64,000 bases of DNA from Stagnimonas sp. (GTDB taxonomy: Bacteria; Pseudomonadota; Gammaproteobacteria; Nevskiales; Nevskiaceae): the NCBI GenBank assembly GCA_030696045.1, contig JAUYNO010000094.1:1-64000 (forward strand). Reading direction: 5' to 3'. Each line of letters begins with the position of its first letter. The first letter of the stretch is position 1. The translations under genes were made by a program, and so were the position numbers. The notes under the pieces are model-generated. The model was not told the origin of the DNA. It was given only the letters and a program-made list of their open reading frames with translations, and ran no database searches. This document shows, piece after piece, positions 47,413 through 57,879 of this stretch.

Positions 47413-49713
47413 CTACAAGGCGCTGAGCTTGGCCATCGACAGCATCAGCCACTTGGTGCCGGCGTTGGCGAAGCGGATCTCCACCCGGGCCCGCTCGCCC
47501 TCGCCGTCAAAGCTGAGGATGGTGCCCTCGCCAAAGCTGGGATGACCGACCCGCTGGCCGAGCTTGAAGCCGCCGAAGGCCACCTCCGCCGTCATCCGCG
47601 AGGACAGCGCGGGGCGGCTGAGGTTGTAGCCCTCCTGCTGGCGCTCGCGCCAGGCATTGCCGTGCTCGTAACCGCTGCCCATGCCGGTACGCGGTGCGCC
47701 GCCGCCATAGCTGCCCCGGCCGGACTGCACGCCGAAGCTGCCGCGCAGCACGCCGGCGCGCGGCCGGGTCTCGACCAGGGTCTCGGTCGGGATCTCCTTC
47801 AGGAACTGCGAGGGCGCGCAGATCTGCTCGACACCGTGGATGCGCCGGCTCTCGGCATAGCTGATGGTGAGCTGCTGGCGGGCGCGGGTGATGCCGACAT
47901 AGCAGAGCCGCCGCTCCTCTTCGAGATTGCCCTCGTCGACCGCACGCATCGAGGGGAACAGGCCGTTCTCCAGGCCGACCATGAACACCACCGGAAATTC
48001 GAGGCCCTTGGCCGAGTGCAGGGTCATCAGCTGTACCGCGTCCTCGCCGGCGGTGGCCTGGCCCTCGCCGGCTTCCAGCGCCGCATGGGTGAGGAAGCTG
48101 AGCACCGGGTCGATGCCCTCCTCATCCGGCCGCTCGAAGGACTTGGCGGCATTGACCAGCTCGTCGAGGTTTTCCAGCCGCGCCTCGGCCTGCTCACCCT
48201 TCTCCTTTTTGTAGTGCTCTTTCAGGCCCGAGCGCTCGATCAGCTTTTCCATCTTTTGCGCCAGCGGCAGCTCGCGTGTCTGCTGGTCCAGCAGGTCGAT
48301 CTGGTCGAGGAACAAGCCGAGCGCGCCCGAGGTGCGGCCAAGCGCGGCGGCGCCATTGCGCGCCGCCTTCCACAGCGACAGCCCGTGCTCGCGCGCGAAG
48401 GCGCGCAGCTTTTCGATGCTGGTGGCGCCGACGCCGCGCGGCGGCGTGGTGAGCGCACGCTCGAAGCTGCCGTCGTCCTCGCGATTCGCCAGCAGGCGCA
48501 GCCAGGCCAGCGCGTCCTTCACCTCCATGCGCTCGAAGAAGCGCAGGCCGCCGTAGATGCGGTATGGCAGGCGGGCGCGGATCAGCATTTCCTCCAGCAC
48601 CCGCGACTGCGCGTTGCTGCGGTAGAGCACGGCGAGATCGGCGTAGCGGCCGCGCCCGTCGAGGTAGTCGCGCATGCGCTGCACCACGAACTCGGCCTCG
48701 TCGTACTCGTTGTACGCCGCGTAGAGCTGGATCGCCTCGCCCTCGCGGTCCTCGGTCCAGAGGTTCTTGCCGAGCCGGCCCGAGTTGTGCGCGATAAGGC
48801 CGTTGGCGGCCTTGAGGATGGTGGCGGTGGAGCGGTAGTTCTGCTCCAGCCGCACCAGTTCGATGCCCGGATAGTCGCGCGACAGCTTCTGGATGTTCTC
48901 GACCTTGGCACCGCGCCAGCCGTAGATCGACTGGTCGTCGTCGCCGACCGCGAAGATCTTGCCGTCGGCACCGCAGATCAGCCGCAGCCAGAGGTATTGC
49001 AGGGTGTTGGTGTCCTGGAACTCGTCGACCAGCACGTGGCGAAACTTGCGGTGGTAGTGCGCGCGGACGTCGGCAACATCGCGGAACAGCTCGTAGGCGC
49101 GCAGCAGCAGCTCGGCGAAGTCCACCAGCCCCTGCTGCTCGCAAGCCTGCTGGTAGGCCGTGTAGGCACGCACCAGCTGGCGCTGGGTGTAGTCGCCCTG
49201 GTCGCTCATCGCATGCGGACGACGGCCTTCTTCCTTCTGGGCGTTGATCCAGCCGGTGACCATCTTCGGGGTGTAGCGGTCCTCCGGCATGTCCAGGCTC
49301 TTCAGCACCCGCTTGACCAGCCGCTGCTGATCGTCGGCATCGAGGATCTGGAAATTCTGCACCAGCCGCGCCTCGCGCCAGTGCAGGCGCAGCAGCTTGT
49401 GCGCGAGGCCGTGGAAGGTACCGACCCACATTGCCCGCACCGGCACGTTGACCAGCTGCTCGATGCGGCCACGCATCTCGTTGGCGGCCTTGTTGGTGAA
49501 GGTGACGGCGAGCAGCGAATGCGGCGAGACGTTTTCCACCGCCATCAGCCAGGCGATGCGGTGGGTGAGCACCCGGGTCTTGCCGGAACCGGCGCCGGCC
49601 AGCACCAGGCGGTGCTCCGGCGGGGCGGTGACGGCCTCGCGCTGGGCGGGATTGAGGGCTTCGACGAGGGCGACGAGGCGAGGGTCCGTTTCCGGAAGGG
49701 CGTCGAATTGCAT
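47413..49713 (-). CDS. uvrD: DNA helicase II UvrD
   Basis: LAGAGSGKTRVLTHRIAWL, VDEFQDTNTLQY, VGDDDQSIYGWRGA, QNYRSTATIL, TLHSAKGLEFPVVF. Confidence 0.95.
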   Translation of the reverse strand: MQFDALPETDPRLVALVEALNPAQREAVTAPPEHRLVLAGAGSGKTRVLTHRIAWLMAVENVSPHSLLAVTFTNKAANEMRGRIEQLVNVPVRAMWVGTFHGLAHKLLRLHWREARLVQNFQILDADDQQRLVKRVLKSLDMPEDRYTPKMVTGWINAQKEEGRRPHAMSDQGDYTQRQLVRAYTAYQQACEQQGLVDFAELLLRAYELFRDVADVRAHYHRKFRHVLVDEFQDTNTLQYLWLRLICGADGKIFAVGDDDQSIYGWRGAKVENIQKLSRDYPGIELVRLEQNYRSTATILKAANGLIAHNSGRLGKNLWTEDREGEAIQLYAAYNEYDEAEFVVQRMRDYLDGRGRYADLAVLYRSNAQSRVLEEMLIRARLPYRIYGGLRFFERMEVKDALAWLRLLANREDDGSFERALTTPPRGVGATSIEKLRAFAREHGLSLWKAARNGAAALGRTSGALGLFLDQIDLLDQQTRELPLAQKMEKLIERSGLKEHYKKEKGEQAEARLENLDELVNAAKSFERPDEEGIDPVLSFLTHAALEAGEGQATAGEDAVQLMTLHSAKGLEFPVVFMVGLENGLFPSMRAVDEGNLEEERRLCYVGITRARQQLTISYAESRRIHGVEQICAPSQFLKEIPTETLVETRPRAGVLRGSFGVQSGRGSYGGGAPRTGMGSGYEHGNAWRERQQEGYNLSRPALSSRMTAEVAFGGFKLGQRVGHPSFGEGTILSFDGEGERARVEIRFANAGTKWLMLSMAKLSAL

Positions 49714-49805
49714 GATCCCGGTAGTTTACTGGCCTGCGACCATCCGCCGTTTCCGGGCACGCCGACACGCTCGGCTGCCGGCCGGAGTCCGTAAACTAGC
49801 CGGCA

Positions 49806-50729
49806 ATGAGCCCCCTGCGCATCGCCACCCGCGAGTCCCCCCTGGCCCTCTGGCAGGCCGAACACGTCAAGGCGCGCCTGGAGACGGTGCATCCCGGCCT
49901 GGTGGTGCAGCTGGTACCGATGACCACGACCGGCGACCAGCTGCTGTCGGGGCCGCTGTCCCAGTCCGGCGGCAAGGGCCTGTTCGTCAAGGAACTCGAG
50001 GCGGCCCTGCTCGAAGGCCGCGCCGACCTCGCCGTGCATTCGATGAAGGACGTGCCGGCGCAACAGCCGGAAGGCCTGTCCCTGGTCGCCTATCTCGAAG
50101 GCGAGGACCCGCGCGACGCCTTCGTCTCCAACCACCACGCCACGCTGATGGCGCTGCCGCCGGGGGCGCGACTCGGCACCGCCAGCCTGCGCCGGCAGGT
50201 GCAGGCACGCCGGCTGCGGCCGGATCTGGTGATCGAAGTGCTGCGCGGCAATGTCGGCACCCGTCTGCGCAAGCTCGACGAGGGCCGCCACGACGCCATC
50301 CTGCTCGCCTGCGCCGGGCTGATGCGCCTGGGGCTGGCGGACCGCATCCGCGAACGGCTGGACCCGGAGCAGTTCGTGCCGGCGATTGGCCAGGGCATCG
50401 TCGGCATCGAGTGCCGGCGCGCTGACGTCCGCACCGTCGACCTGCTGGAGCCCCTGCACGATCCGGCCTCCGGCCTGCGGCTGGCGGCCGAGCGCGCCTT
50501 CAACGCCCGCCTGGGTGGCGCCTGCCAGGCGCCGGTCGCCGGTCACGCCACCCGGCTGGCCGATGGCCGTCTGCGCCTGGTCGGCCTGGTCGGCCGCCCG
50601 GACGGCAGCCTGGTGCTGCGCGACGAATTGCTGGGCGCCCCGGAAGGCGCGGCGGCACTGGGCGAGACCCTGGCCGAGCGGCTGCTGGCGGCCGGCGCCG
50701 GCGAGATCATCGCCGCCAGCCGCGCATGA
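49806..50729 (+). CDS. hemC: hydroxymethylbilane synthase (porphobilinogen deaminase)
   Basis: [56 protein letters not shown]. Confidence 0.97.
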   Translation: MSPLRIATRESPLALWQAEHVKARLETVHPGLVVQLVPMTTTGDQLLSGPLSQSGGKGLFVKELEAALLEGRADLAVHSMKDVPAQQPEGLSLVAYLEGEDPRDAFVSNHHATLMALPPGARLGTASLRRQVQARRLRPDLVIEVLRGNVGTRLRKLDEGRHDAILLACAGLMRLGLADRIRERLDPEQFVPAIGQGIVGIECRRADVRTVDLLEPLHDPASGLRLAAERAFNARLGGACQAPVAGHATRLADGRLRLVGLVGRPDGSLVLRDELLGAPEGAAALGETLAERLLAAGAGEIIAASRA

Positions 50730-51505
50730 GCGGTCCGACCGGCCTCGACGGCCTGCGGGTGCTGGTCACCCGGCCGGCCGCGCAATCGGCACCGCTGCGC
50801 GAACGGCTGGCCTCGGCGGGGGCGCAGGTGCACAGCCTGCCACTGCTGCAGATCCTGCCGCCCGGTGATCCGCTGGCGGCGCGCGAACGCCTGCTGCAGG
50901 CCCGGGGCGCGGACTTCTGGCTGTTCACCAGCGCCAACGCGGTGCGCGGCGCGGCGCGGCTGGGGGCGATGGACGGCCTCGTCCCGGCCGACTGGCCCGA
51001 GGCCCTGTTCGCCATCGGCCGCGGCACCGCCTCGGCACTGGCGGCGCTGGGGCGGATCGCGCTGGCGCCGGAAGGTGCCACCAGCGAGGCCCTGCTGCTC
51101 TGGCCCGAGCTGCAACAGGTCGGCGGCCTGGAGGTGCTGGTGCTGACCGGCGAGGGCGGGCGGGGCCTGATCGCCGACACCCTGGCCGAGCGCGGCGCCC
51201 TGGTGCGGGTGGCGCGCTGCTATCGGCGGGAGCGGGTGGCCCACGCGCCGGACGAGGTGCTGGCGGCGCTGGCCGGAGTCCACGTCATCGTGCTCACCGG
51301 CGGCGAGTCGCTGGAGGCGCTGGTCGCCCTGGTGCCGGAGTCCCAGCGTGCCGCCCTGTATCGACTGACCCTGGTTGTGCCATCGAGCCGTGTGGTAGAA
51401 CTCGCCCGGCACCTGGGCTTCACCGGCGCCCTGCTGGTGCCCGAGGCGGTGTCCGATGCTGCCTATCTGGCGCGGCTGCTGCGCTGGCGCCAGGGCTTGG
51501 ACTAA
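50726..51505 (+). CDS. hemD: uroporphyrinogen-III synthase
   Basis: [24 protein letters not shown] overlap with the hemC stop; position in the hem cluster. Confidence 0.92.
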   Translation: MSGPTGLDGLRVLVTRPAAQSAPLRERLASAGAQVHSLPLLQILPPGDPLAARERLLQARGADFWLFTSANAVRGAARLGAMDGLVPADWPEALFAIGRGTASALAALGRIALAPEGATSEALLLWPELQQVGGLEVLVLTGEGGRGLIADTLAERGALVRVARCYRRERVAHAPDEVLAALAGVHVIVLTGGESLEALVALVPESQRAALYRLTLVVPSSRVVELARHLGFTGALLVPEAVSDAAYLARLLRWRQGLD

Positions 51506-51514
51506 CGAAAACCA

Positions 51515-52579
51515 ATGACCGATCAAGCGCTGACTCCCTCGACTTCCACGCCCGTCCGCAGCCGGAGCTGGCTGCGCGGCCTGCTGCTGGTGCTGCTGCT
51601 CGGCCTGCTGGCGGGCGTCGGCCTGGGCGGCTGGAAACTCTGGCAGCAGTGGCAGAGCACCACCGAGATGCTGGAGGCCGAGGATGCCCTGATCCGCCGG
51701 CTCAGCTACCAGATCCGCCAGCTGGAAGCCGATACCGAGAACCTGGCCCGCCGCGGCGACGACAACGACAGCGCCAGCCGGCGCAATGCCCAGCAGCTGG
51801 CCGCGCTGCAGAACCAGCAGGAAGCCAGCCAGCTGGCGCTGGCGCGGGTCGACGAGACCCTGCGCGGTGGCCGCGCCCGGTTCCAGCTCGCCGCCGTCGA
51901 AGAGCTGCTGTTGCTCGCCAACGACCGCGTGCGCCTGGCTCGCGATGCGCGTGGCGCGGTGCTGGCACTGGAAACCGCTGACTCCCGGCTGGCGACGCTC
52001 AGCGATCCGCGCCTGCTGCCGGTGCGCGAGGCGCTGGCGCAGGAACGCCTGGCGCTGCTATCGGCGCCGCAGGCCGATGTCGCCGGCGCGGCCCTGAGCC
52101 TGGGCGGCCTGATCGGGCGCGCCGCCGCGCTGCCGCTGCGCGCCCGCACCCCCAGTCATTTCGAGCCGGGCGCCGCCCGCGCCGAGGCGCACCGGGAACT
52201 GGCCGCCGACGCCGGCTGGCCGGAGCGGCTGTGGGCCGGTGTCGGCCAGGCGCTGACCACGGTGTTCAGCATCCATCGCGAGGCGCGACCGGTCGACCGC
52301 CTGCTGCCCCCGGCACAGGAAGCCTTGGTGCAACAGCTGCTGCTACTGAAACTGGAAGGCGCGCGCCTGGCCCTGCTGCGGCAGGAATCGGCCAGCTTCC
52401 GCGAACTGATCGACAGCAGCCGCGCCTGGCTCGACGATTACTACAAGCCCGATGACGCGGCGGTGCTGGCGGCGGACTCCGAACTCGAACGCCTGCGCGC
52501 GCTCGATCTGGCGCCGGGCCTGCCGGCGCCGGCCAAGAGCCTCGAACGCCTGCGCGCCGTCCTGCGCGCCGCTCCTTAG
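51515..52579 (+). CDS. hemX: HemX-like protein
   Basis: N-terminal TM, long coiled coil, C-terminal HemX-type region; between hemD and hemY. Confidence 0.88.
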   Translation: MTDQALTPSTSTPVRSRSWLRGLLLVLLLGLLAGVGLGGWKLWQQWQSTTEMLEAEDALIRRLSYQIRQLEADTENLARRGDDNDSASRRNAQQLAALQNQQEASQLALARVDETLRGGRARFQLAAVEELLLLANDRVRLARDARGAVLALETADSRLATLSDPRLLPVREALAQERLALLSAPQADVAGAALSLGGLIGRAAALPLRARTPSHFEPGAARAEAHRELAADAGWPERLWAGVGQALTTVFSIHREARPVDRLLPPAQEALVQQLLLLKLEGARLALLRQESASFRELIDSSRAWLDDYYKPDDAAVLAADSELERLRALDLAPGLPAPAKSLERLRAVLRAAP

Positions 52580-52588
52580 GCCGCCGCC

Positions 52589-53785
52589 GTGCTGGCGTTC
52601 TATCTGGTACTGGTGCTGGCCCTGCTGGCGGGCGGCTTCGCCGCCATCCAGCTCGGCGCCGAGACCGGCTATGTGCTGCTCAGCTACGGCAGCTGGGTGC
52701 TGGAGACCTCGCTGCTCGGCTTCACCGCCGCCGTGGCCCTGTTCTTCCTCGCTATCTACTACAGCCTCAAGCTGCTCGGCTTCAGCTTCACCCTGCCGGG
52801 CCGCTGGCGGCGCGCGCTGGAACGCCGCCGCGCCGATGCCGCCCGCGACAGTTTCGAGCGCGGTCTGCTGAAGCTGTTCGAGGGCCAGTGGAAGCGCGCC
52901 GAGGTGGAGTTGGTGCGGCGCGCCGCCGACCACCACGCCGGCCACCTCAACTACCTGGCCGCCGCGCGCGCCGCGCAGCGGGTCGGCGCCGGCGAGCGCC
53001 GCGACCGCTACCTGGCCCTGGTACGCGAACGGGCGCCGCATCTGCAGTTCGCCATCCTGCTGACCCAGGCCGAGCTGCAGCGCGAGCGCGGCGAGTTCGC
53101 CCTGGTACGCGACACCGCCAGCCAGCTGCGGCAGCAGGAGCCGGGCCATCCCTACGCCCTGGAGCTGCTGGCCGAGAGCCACGACGAGCTGGCCGAATGG
53201 TCTTCACTGCGTGCCCTGCTGGCCAGCCCGGGCGCGGTCAAGGCCATGGGAGCGGCGCGCTGGCGCGAGCTCGCCGCGCGCTCGACCCGGGAGCTGCTGC
53301 GGTCGGCGGTGGCAGCGGCCCGGCTGGACGATCTGAAGGCGGTCTGGCAGGCCACGCCGGCCGAGGTCCAGGCGCTGCCCGAGCCGGCCCGCGACTACGC
53401 CCAGGGCCTGGCCCGGCTGAATGCCGATGCCGAGGCACGCGCCTTCATCGAAACCCGGCTGGAGCAGACCTGGGACGAAGCCCTGGTGCTGCTCTACGGC
53501 CCCCTGCACGCCGATGATCCGGTGGCCCAGCTGGCGGTGCTGGAGCGCTGGCTGCAGCTGCACGGCGAGCGGCCTGGCCTGCTGGAAACCGCCGGCCGGG
53601 TCTGCCTGAAGAACAAGCTCTGGGGCAAGGCGCGCAGCTATCTGGAGGCGATCATCCAGATCGCCCCCACGCCCGGCGCCTATCTGGAACTGGCCCGCCT
53701 GTGCGAACTCACCCAGGCGCCCGCCGAGGCCGAGCAGCACTACCGGCGCGGGCTGGAACTGGCGACCGCTCAGGCCGCGTCCTGA
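52589..53785 (+). CDS. hemY: heme biosynthesis-associated TPR protein HemY (GTG start)
   Basis: Two N-terminal TM segments (GFAAIQLGAETGYVLLSYGSWVLETSLLGF...), TPR-like remainder; gene order hemCDXY. Confidence 0.9.
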   Translation: MLAFYLVLVLALLAGGFAAIQLGAETGYVLLSYGSWVLETSLLGFTAAVALFFLAIYYSLKLLGFSFTLPGRWRRALERRRADAARDSFERGLLKLFEGQWKRAEVELVRRAADHHAGHLNYLAAARAAQRVGAGERRDRYLALVRERAPHLQFAILLTQAELQRERGEFALVRDTASQLRQQEPGHPYALELLAESHDELAEWSSLRALLASPGAVKAMGAARWRELAARSTRELLRSAVAAARLDDLKAVWQATPAEVQALPEPARDYAQGLARLNADAEARAFIETRLEQTWDEALVLLYGPLHADDPVAQLAVLERWLQLHGERPGLLETAGRVCLKNKLWGKARSYLEAIIQIAPTPGAYLELARLCELTQAPAEAEQHYRRGLELATAQAAS

Positions 53786-53857
53786 GTCGGCGGCAGGCCG
53801 CTGCCGCATCCTCCGCGTGCCTGGATCCGCGCCGCAAGCCGCTCGCCGTCCATCTGA

Positions 53858-56038
53858 CTAGCCCTGCCCCAGCGCCCGCACCAGCAGCATGCGGACCACC
53901 TTGTCCTGCAGGCTGCGAGGCGCCACCAGCTGCATCCGCTCCAGGTAGGGTTGTGCTGACGCGGGGATGTCCCTGAAACGCAGCGCTTGTAGCACCAGTA
54001 GCCATTTCGGCCCCTCGGCCGCCGCCTTCTTCACCGCGCGCAAGGCCTTGCCGAGCCGGATCTCCTCGGCCGTCAGGTCGGTGCCAAACGGGAAGGCGGG
54101 AAACAGCCCCTGCTTGCGGAAACGGCCGAGCTTCTGCTCCAGGGCCGCCGGCGTGTTGTGCTGGAACTGCGAGGGAATCTGATACCCGGGCTCGATCTTG
54201 CCGCTCCGCTTGGCCTGGTCCAGCAAGGCCGGCTGAAAGCGCGAGTCGGCGATGTTGATGAGCGCTTTCGCGACCTCGCTGTCGGCGCGGCTGCGCAGAT
54301 CGGCGATGCCGTACTCGGTGATGACGATGTCGCGCAGGTGGCGGGGGATGGTGATGTGGCCGTAGTTGAAGACGATGTTGGAGCTGGGCTCGGTGGTCTT
54401 GCCCTCCTTGTCGCGCACGGCGCGGATCAGCAGGATCGAGCGCCCACCGGTGGTCGGCGAGTTGAGCTGGTGTGCCATCGCCACGAAGTTGTACTGACCG
54501 CCGACACCGGAGACCACCCGGCCGTCGGCCAGGCCATCGCTCATCACCGCGCCCGAGAGCGTGGCCATGATGCCGGTGTTGATGAAGCGCGCGTGCTGGC
54601 GCTGCTCCTTGTACAGGCGTGGATTGAGATCGAGTTGGTTGACCTTGTTGACGCCGGTCATGCTGATCTCGCGGCGCTGCGCCTCGGTCATGTCGCGCAG
54701 ACCCTGGTAGAAGTCGCGCGGGCCGAGGAAGAAAGCGCCGTGCAGCACGATGCCGTCGCGCAGCCGGCGGCCCAGGCAACGCTCGCCCATCACTTTCCGT
54801 GAATGCGGATCGGCGACATTGGCGATGATGCGTTCGCCATCGGGCGCGACCAAATAGCCCTGTTCGTAACGGGTGCCGTCGTTGAAGAAGCCGTGGCGCT
54901 GCAGGACTTCGAAGTCGCTGGTGCGGATCACCCGGACGCCCAGCGCCTCAAGCCGGTCCAGCACCTCCGGCTTCAAGTTTTCCGGATCGCAGCGGCCCTC
55001 GTTGATCAGCTGCTGCAGCGCCCAGAAATCGTAGACCTTGCGCTTCAGGATGCCGGCCTTGAGCAGGTGCCAGAAGCCGTCCACGAACATCTCAGAAGCG
55101 CCGTACAAGCCCCGGTCGAAGGGCGCTACGCCGCCGTCGCGGCGGATCAGGTCGCCGTACTCGTCGAGCGCCCCGAGCGCCTGCAGGGACTGCCCATACA
55201 ACTGGTTGCGGGCCTGCCGCGCCTGCAGCGCGTGGACGATGGCATCACCCAGAGCGCCGATGCCGATTTGCAAGGTGCCGCCGTCCTTCACCAGGGCCGA
55301 GGCGTAGAGGCCGATGGCATAGTCGGGCGTGGTCACCGCCAGCTTCGGCGTCGAGAACAGCGTCGTGCTGTAGCGGGGATGATCGACCAGGTAGTCGAAC
55401 TGCTCTGGCCCGAGCTCGGCATCGTGGGCCATGAACGGCAGCTGCTGGTTGACCAGGCCCACCACCGCGAACGGCCGGCCGCTGGCGCGCGCCAACGCGA
55501 TCAGCTCCGGGGCGGTATCCGGATTGCAGCTCAGGGAATAGCGCGTGCCCTGGGCGGTTTCGCGTTTGCAGACGATCTGCGCCGCGATATTGCAGCCCTG
55601 GGCGAAGACATCGCGCGCCGCGAAACTGTAGTTGGTGCTGATGTAGTTGCGCTGCGCGTGGGCGTTGTCGAGATTGCTGCCGGGCTTGAAGAAGAACTCC
55701 TTCACCTGGACATTGCCGGGCAGCCGCTGGGCGCGCAGGTCGAGCATGTAGTCGAGGTCGGGGCAATCGCCGTAGACGCGGTCGACGAAGGGCTGGAGGA
55801 AACGGCGCTCCAGTTCCGAGCCGGGTGCCGGCTTTTCCAGCGACAGCGCGGTGAGGATGGTCAGCGACAGATCGGGGTCGGCCTTGGCGCGGGCGTAGAG
55901 CGCATTGATCAGTTCGATGGGCTTGCCCAGGCCCAGGGGCAGGCCGATGCGCAGGTCCTTGCCCAGCTGGGCGATCAGGGCGTCGACGGCGGCTTCGACG
56001 GAGTCCAGCACGGTGGGGGCGGAGCGGGCTTCGGTCAT
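53858..56038 (-). CDS. acetyl-CoA hydrolase/transferase family protein
   Basis: LRIGLPLGLGKPIELINALYARA...GVNKVNQLDLN...SGVGGQYNFVAMAHQL...GGRSILLIRA...VTEYGIADLRSRADSEVAKALINIADSRFQPAL. Confidence 0.93.
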   Translation of the reverse strand: MTEARSAPTVLDSVEAAVDALIAQLGKDLRIGLPLGLGKPIELINALYARAKADPDLSLTILTALSLEKPAPGSELERRFLQPFVDRVYGDCPDLDYMLDLRAQRLPGNVQVKEFFFKPGSNLDNAHAQRNYISTNYSFAARDVFAQGCNIAAQIVCKRETAQGTRYSLSCNPDTAPELIALARASGRPFAVVGLVNQQLPFMAHDAELGPEQFDYLVDHPRYSTTLFSTPKLAVTTPDYAIGLYASALVKDGGTLQIGIGALGDAIVHALQARQARNQLYGQSLQALGALDEYGDLIRRDGGVAPFDRGLYGASEMFVDGFWHLLKAGILKRKVYDFWALQQLINEGRCDPENLKPEVLDRLEALGVRVIRTSDFEVLQRHGFFNDGTRYEQGYLVAPDGERIIANVADPHSRKVMGERCLGRRLRDGIVLHGAFFLGPRDFYQGLRDMTEAQRREISMTGVNKVNQLDLNPRLYKEQRQHARFINTGIMATLSGAVMSDGLADGRVVSGVGGQYNFVAMAHQLNSPTTGGRSILLIRAVRDKEGKTTEPSSNIVFNYGHITIPRHLRDIVITEYGIADLRSRADSEVAKALINIADSRFQPALLDQAKRSGKIEPGYQIPSQFQHNTPAALEQKLGRFRKQGLFPAFPFGTDLTAEEIRLGKALRAVKKAAAEGPKWLLVLQALRFRDIPASAQPYLERMQLVAPRSLQDKVVRMLLVRALGQG

Positions 56039-56094
56039 GGCAGGGGCTTGCGGCAGGCAGAGGCTAGAATTCTGGCACGCCCTCCAGGTCCCCC

Positions 56095-57246
56095 ATGCCC
56101 CTCACCGATCGCATCCCCGACCGCCTGGCCCAGCAGGCCGAGCGCGCCACCCTGTGGCTGACCCATGCGGTGGAGCGGCTGAGCGATGCCGACCGTTTCG
56201 TCGCCTCCGACCAGACCCCCTACGACCTGATCCACCGGAACGGCCTGCTGTCGGTGCGCCGCTACCGGCCGCTGCTTGAGACCGAGATCCTGGTCGGCGA
56301 GCAGACCCTCCCGGTGCGCAGAAAGCGGCACCGGGTGCCGATCGTGCTGGTGCCGCCGCTGGCCGCCGATCCGCTCAATTTCGACCTGCTGCCGCAGCGC
56401 AGCCTGGTGCGCTTCCTGCTCGCCCGCGGCTACAAGGTTTACCTGGTCGACTTCGGCAGCCCCGAGAGTGCCGACTCGCATCTCGGCCTCGCCGACTACA
56501 CCACCCGGATGCTGCCGGAGGCGCTCGCGAAGGTGCGACGCGACAGCCGCATCCAGCCGCTGTCGCTGTTCGGCTACTGCATGGGCGGGCTGTTCTGCCT
56601 GATCTACGCCGGCTGGTCGCACGACCGCCAGATTCGCAACATCGTCACCATCGCCAGCCCCATCGACGCCCACCAGGTCGGCGTCGCCGGCCAACTGCTG
56701 GCAGCGATGCGCGGGCCGATCAAGCTGGTGCGGCGCTACACGGCTTTTCGCATCCACAAGCTCGATCCGGCGCGGCTCAATGTGCCGGGCTGGGTGTCCT
56801 CGCTGGCGTTCAAGCTCACCAATCCGCTCGGCACCCTGACCAGCTATGTCGACCTGCTGATGAACCTCTGGGACCGCGACTACGTGGTACAGCACCAGAG
56901 CATGGCCGCCTGGTTCAACGACATGCACGCCTATCCGGGTGGCATCGTCCAGGACTTCGTGGTGCGGGTTGGCCTGGACAACGCGCTGTCGAAAGGCCGG
57001 GTGCCACTGGGGAAGGACCAGGAGGCCCTGCTGGACCGTATCGATGCCTCGCTGCTGGCCATCGCCGGCAGCAGCGACAAGATCGTCACCGTCGAAGCCG
57101 CGCGCAAGGTGATGGACATCGTCGGCAGCAGCGACAAGCAGTTCGAACTGGCACCCGGGGGGCACGCCGGCGTGTTCGCGGGCAGCAAGGCGCCAGCGAC
57201 CACCTGGACGCTGGCGGCCGACTTCCTGAGCACGCGTTCGAAATGA
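56095..57246 (+). CDS. PHA-synthase-like (PhaC/PhaE-family) alpha/beta hydrolase
   Basis: VPPLAADPLNFDLLPQRSLVRFLLARGYKVYLVDFG...LSLFGYCMGGLFCLIYAG...WNFN-type ending with a conserved His (PGGHAG). Confidence 0.85.
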   Translation: MPLTDRIPDRLAQQAERATLWLTHAVERLSDADRFVASDQTPYDLIHRNGLLSVRRYRPLLETEILVGEQTLPVRRKRHRVPIVLVPPLAADPLNFDLLPQRSLVRFLLARGYKVYLVDFGSPESADSHLGLADYTTRMLPEALAKVRRDSRIQPLSLFGYCMGGLFCLIYAGWSHDRQIRNIVTIASPIDAHQVGVAGQLLAAMRGPIKLVRRYTAFRIHKLDPARLNVPGWVSSLAFKLTNPLGTLTSYVDLLMNLWDRDYVVQHQSMAAWFNDMHAYPGGIVQDFVVRVGLDNALSKGRVPLGKDQEALLDRIDASLLAIAGSSDKIVTVEAARKVMDIVGSSDKQFELAPGGHAGVFAGSKAPATTWTLAADFLSTRSK

Positions 57247-57866
57247 CCAGCCTCGGCCAGTGGCTGGACCTGGTCGGCGTGGCCGCCAATGCCGTCGCCG
57301 GCGCGCTGGTCGCCGGCCGTCGCCAGTTCGACTGGCTGGGCGTGGCCGTAATCGCCGGCGTCACAGCCATCGGCGGCGGCACCGTGCGCGACCTGCTGCT
57401 GGACCGGCCGGTGTTCTGGATCGCCAATCCCGCCTACCTGCAGGCGGCGCTGGCGGCCACCGCCTTCACCCTGCTCTATGCGCGCACCCGCCGCATCCCG
57501 GAGCGGGTGCTGGAGAGCGCCGATGCGCTGGGCCTCGCCCTGTTCGGCATCGCCGGCGCCCGCATCGCCCTCGACCTGGGCCATGACGGCCTGATCGCGG
57601 TGGTGATGGGCGTCATCACCGGCAGTTTCGGCGGCCTGCTGCGCGACGTGCTCTGCAACGACATCCCGATGATCTTCCGCCAGGGCCAGTTCTACGCCAC
57701 CGCGATCATCCTCGGCTGCTCGCTCTACGTCGGCCTGATCGCGCTGGGCCTGGCGAACGATCTGGCCGCCGGCGCCGGCATGCTCGCCATCCTGGGCTTG
57801 CGGGTTGCCGCCGTGATCTGGAATCTGCGTCTACCGATCTTTCGCTTGCCGCCCGAAGAACCCTGA
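57243..57866 (+). CDS. TRIC-family (UPF0126) membrane channel protein
   Basis: Two similar TM halves with AIGGGTVRDLLLDRPVFW and GSFGGLLRDVLCNDIPMIF; ATGA overlap with the upstream gene. Confidence 0.93.
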   Translation: MTSLGQWLDLVGVAANAVAGALVAGRRQFDWLGVAVIAGVTAIGGGTVRDLLLDRPVFWIANPAYLQAALAATAFTLLYARTRRIPERVLESADALGLALFGIAGARIALDLGHDGLIAVVMGVITGSFGGLLRDVLCNDIPMIFRQGQFYATAIILGCSLYVGLIALGLANDLAAGAGMLAILGLRVAAVIWNLRLPIFRLPPEEP

Positions 57867-57879
57867 CCGAGCTGATCCG

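Noticed and set aside
45622-49794. 1390-aa plus-strand ORF opposite the S8-like protease, mtfA and uvrD
   Set aside because: Spans three well-supported minus-strand genes; shadow ORF.
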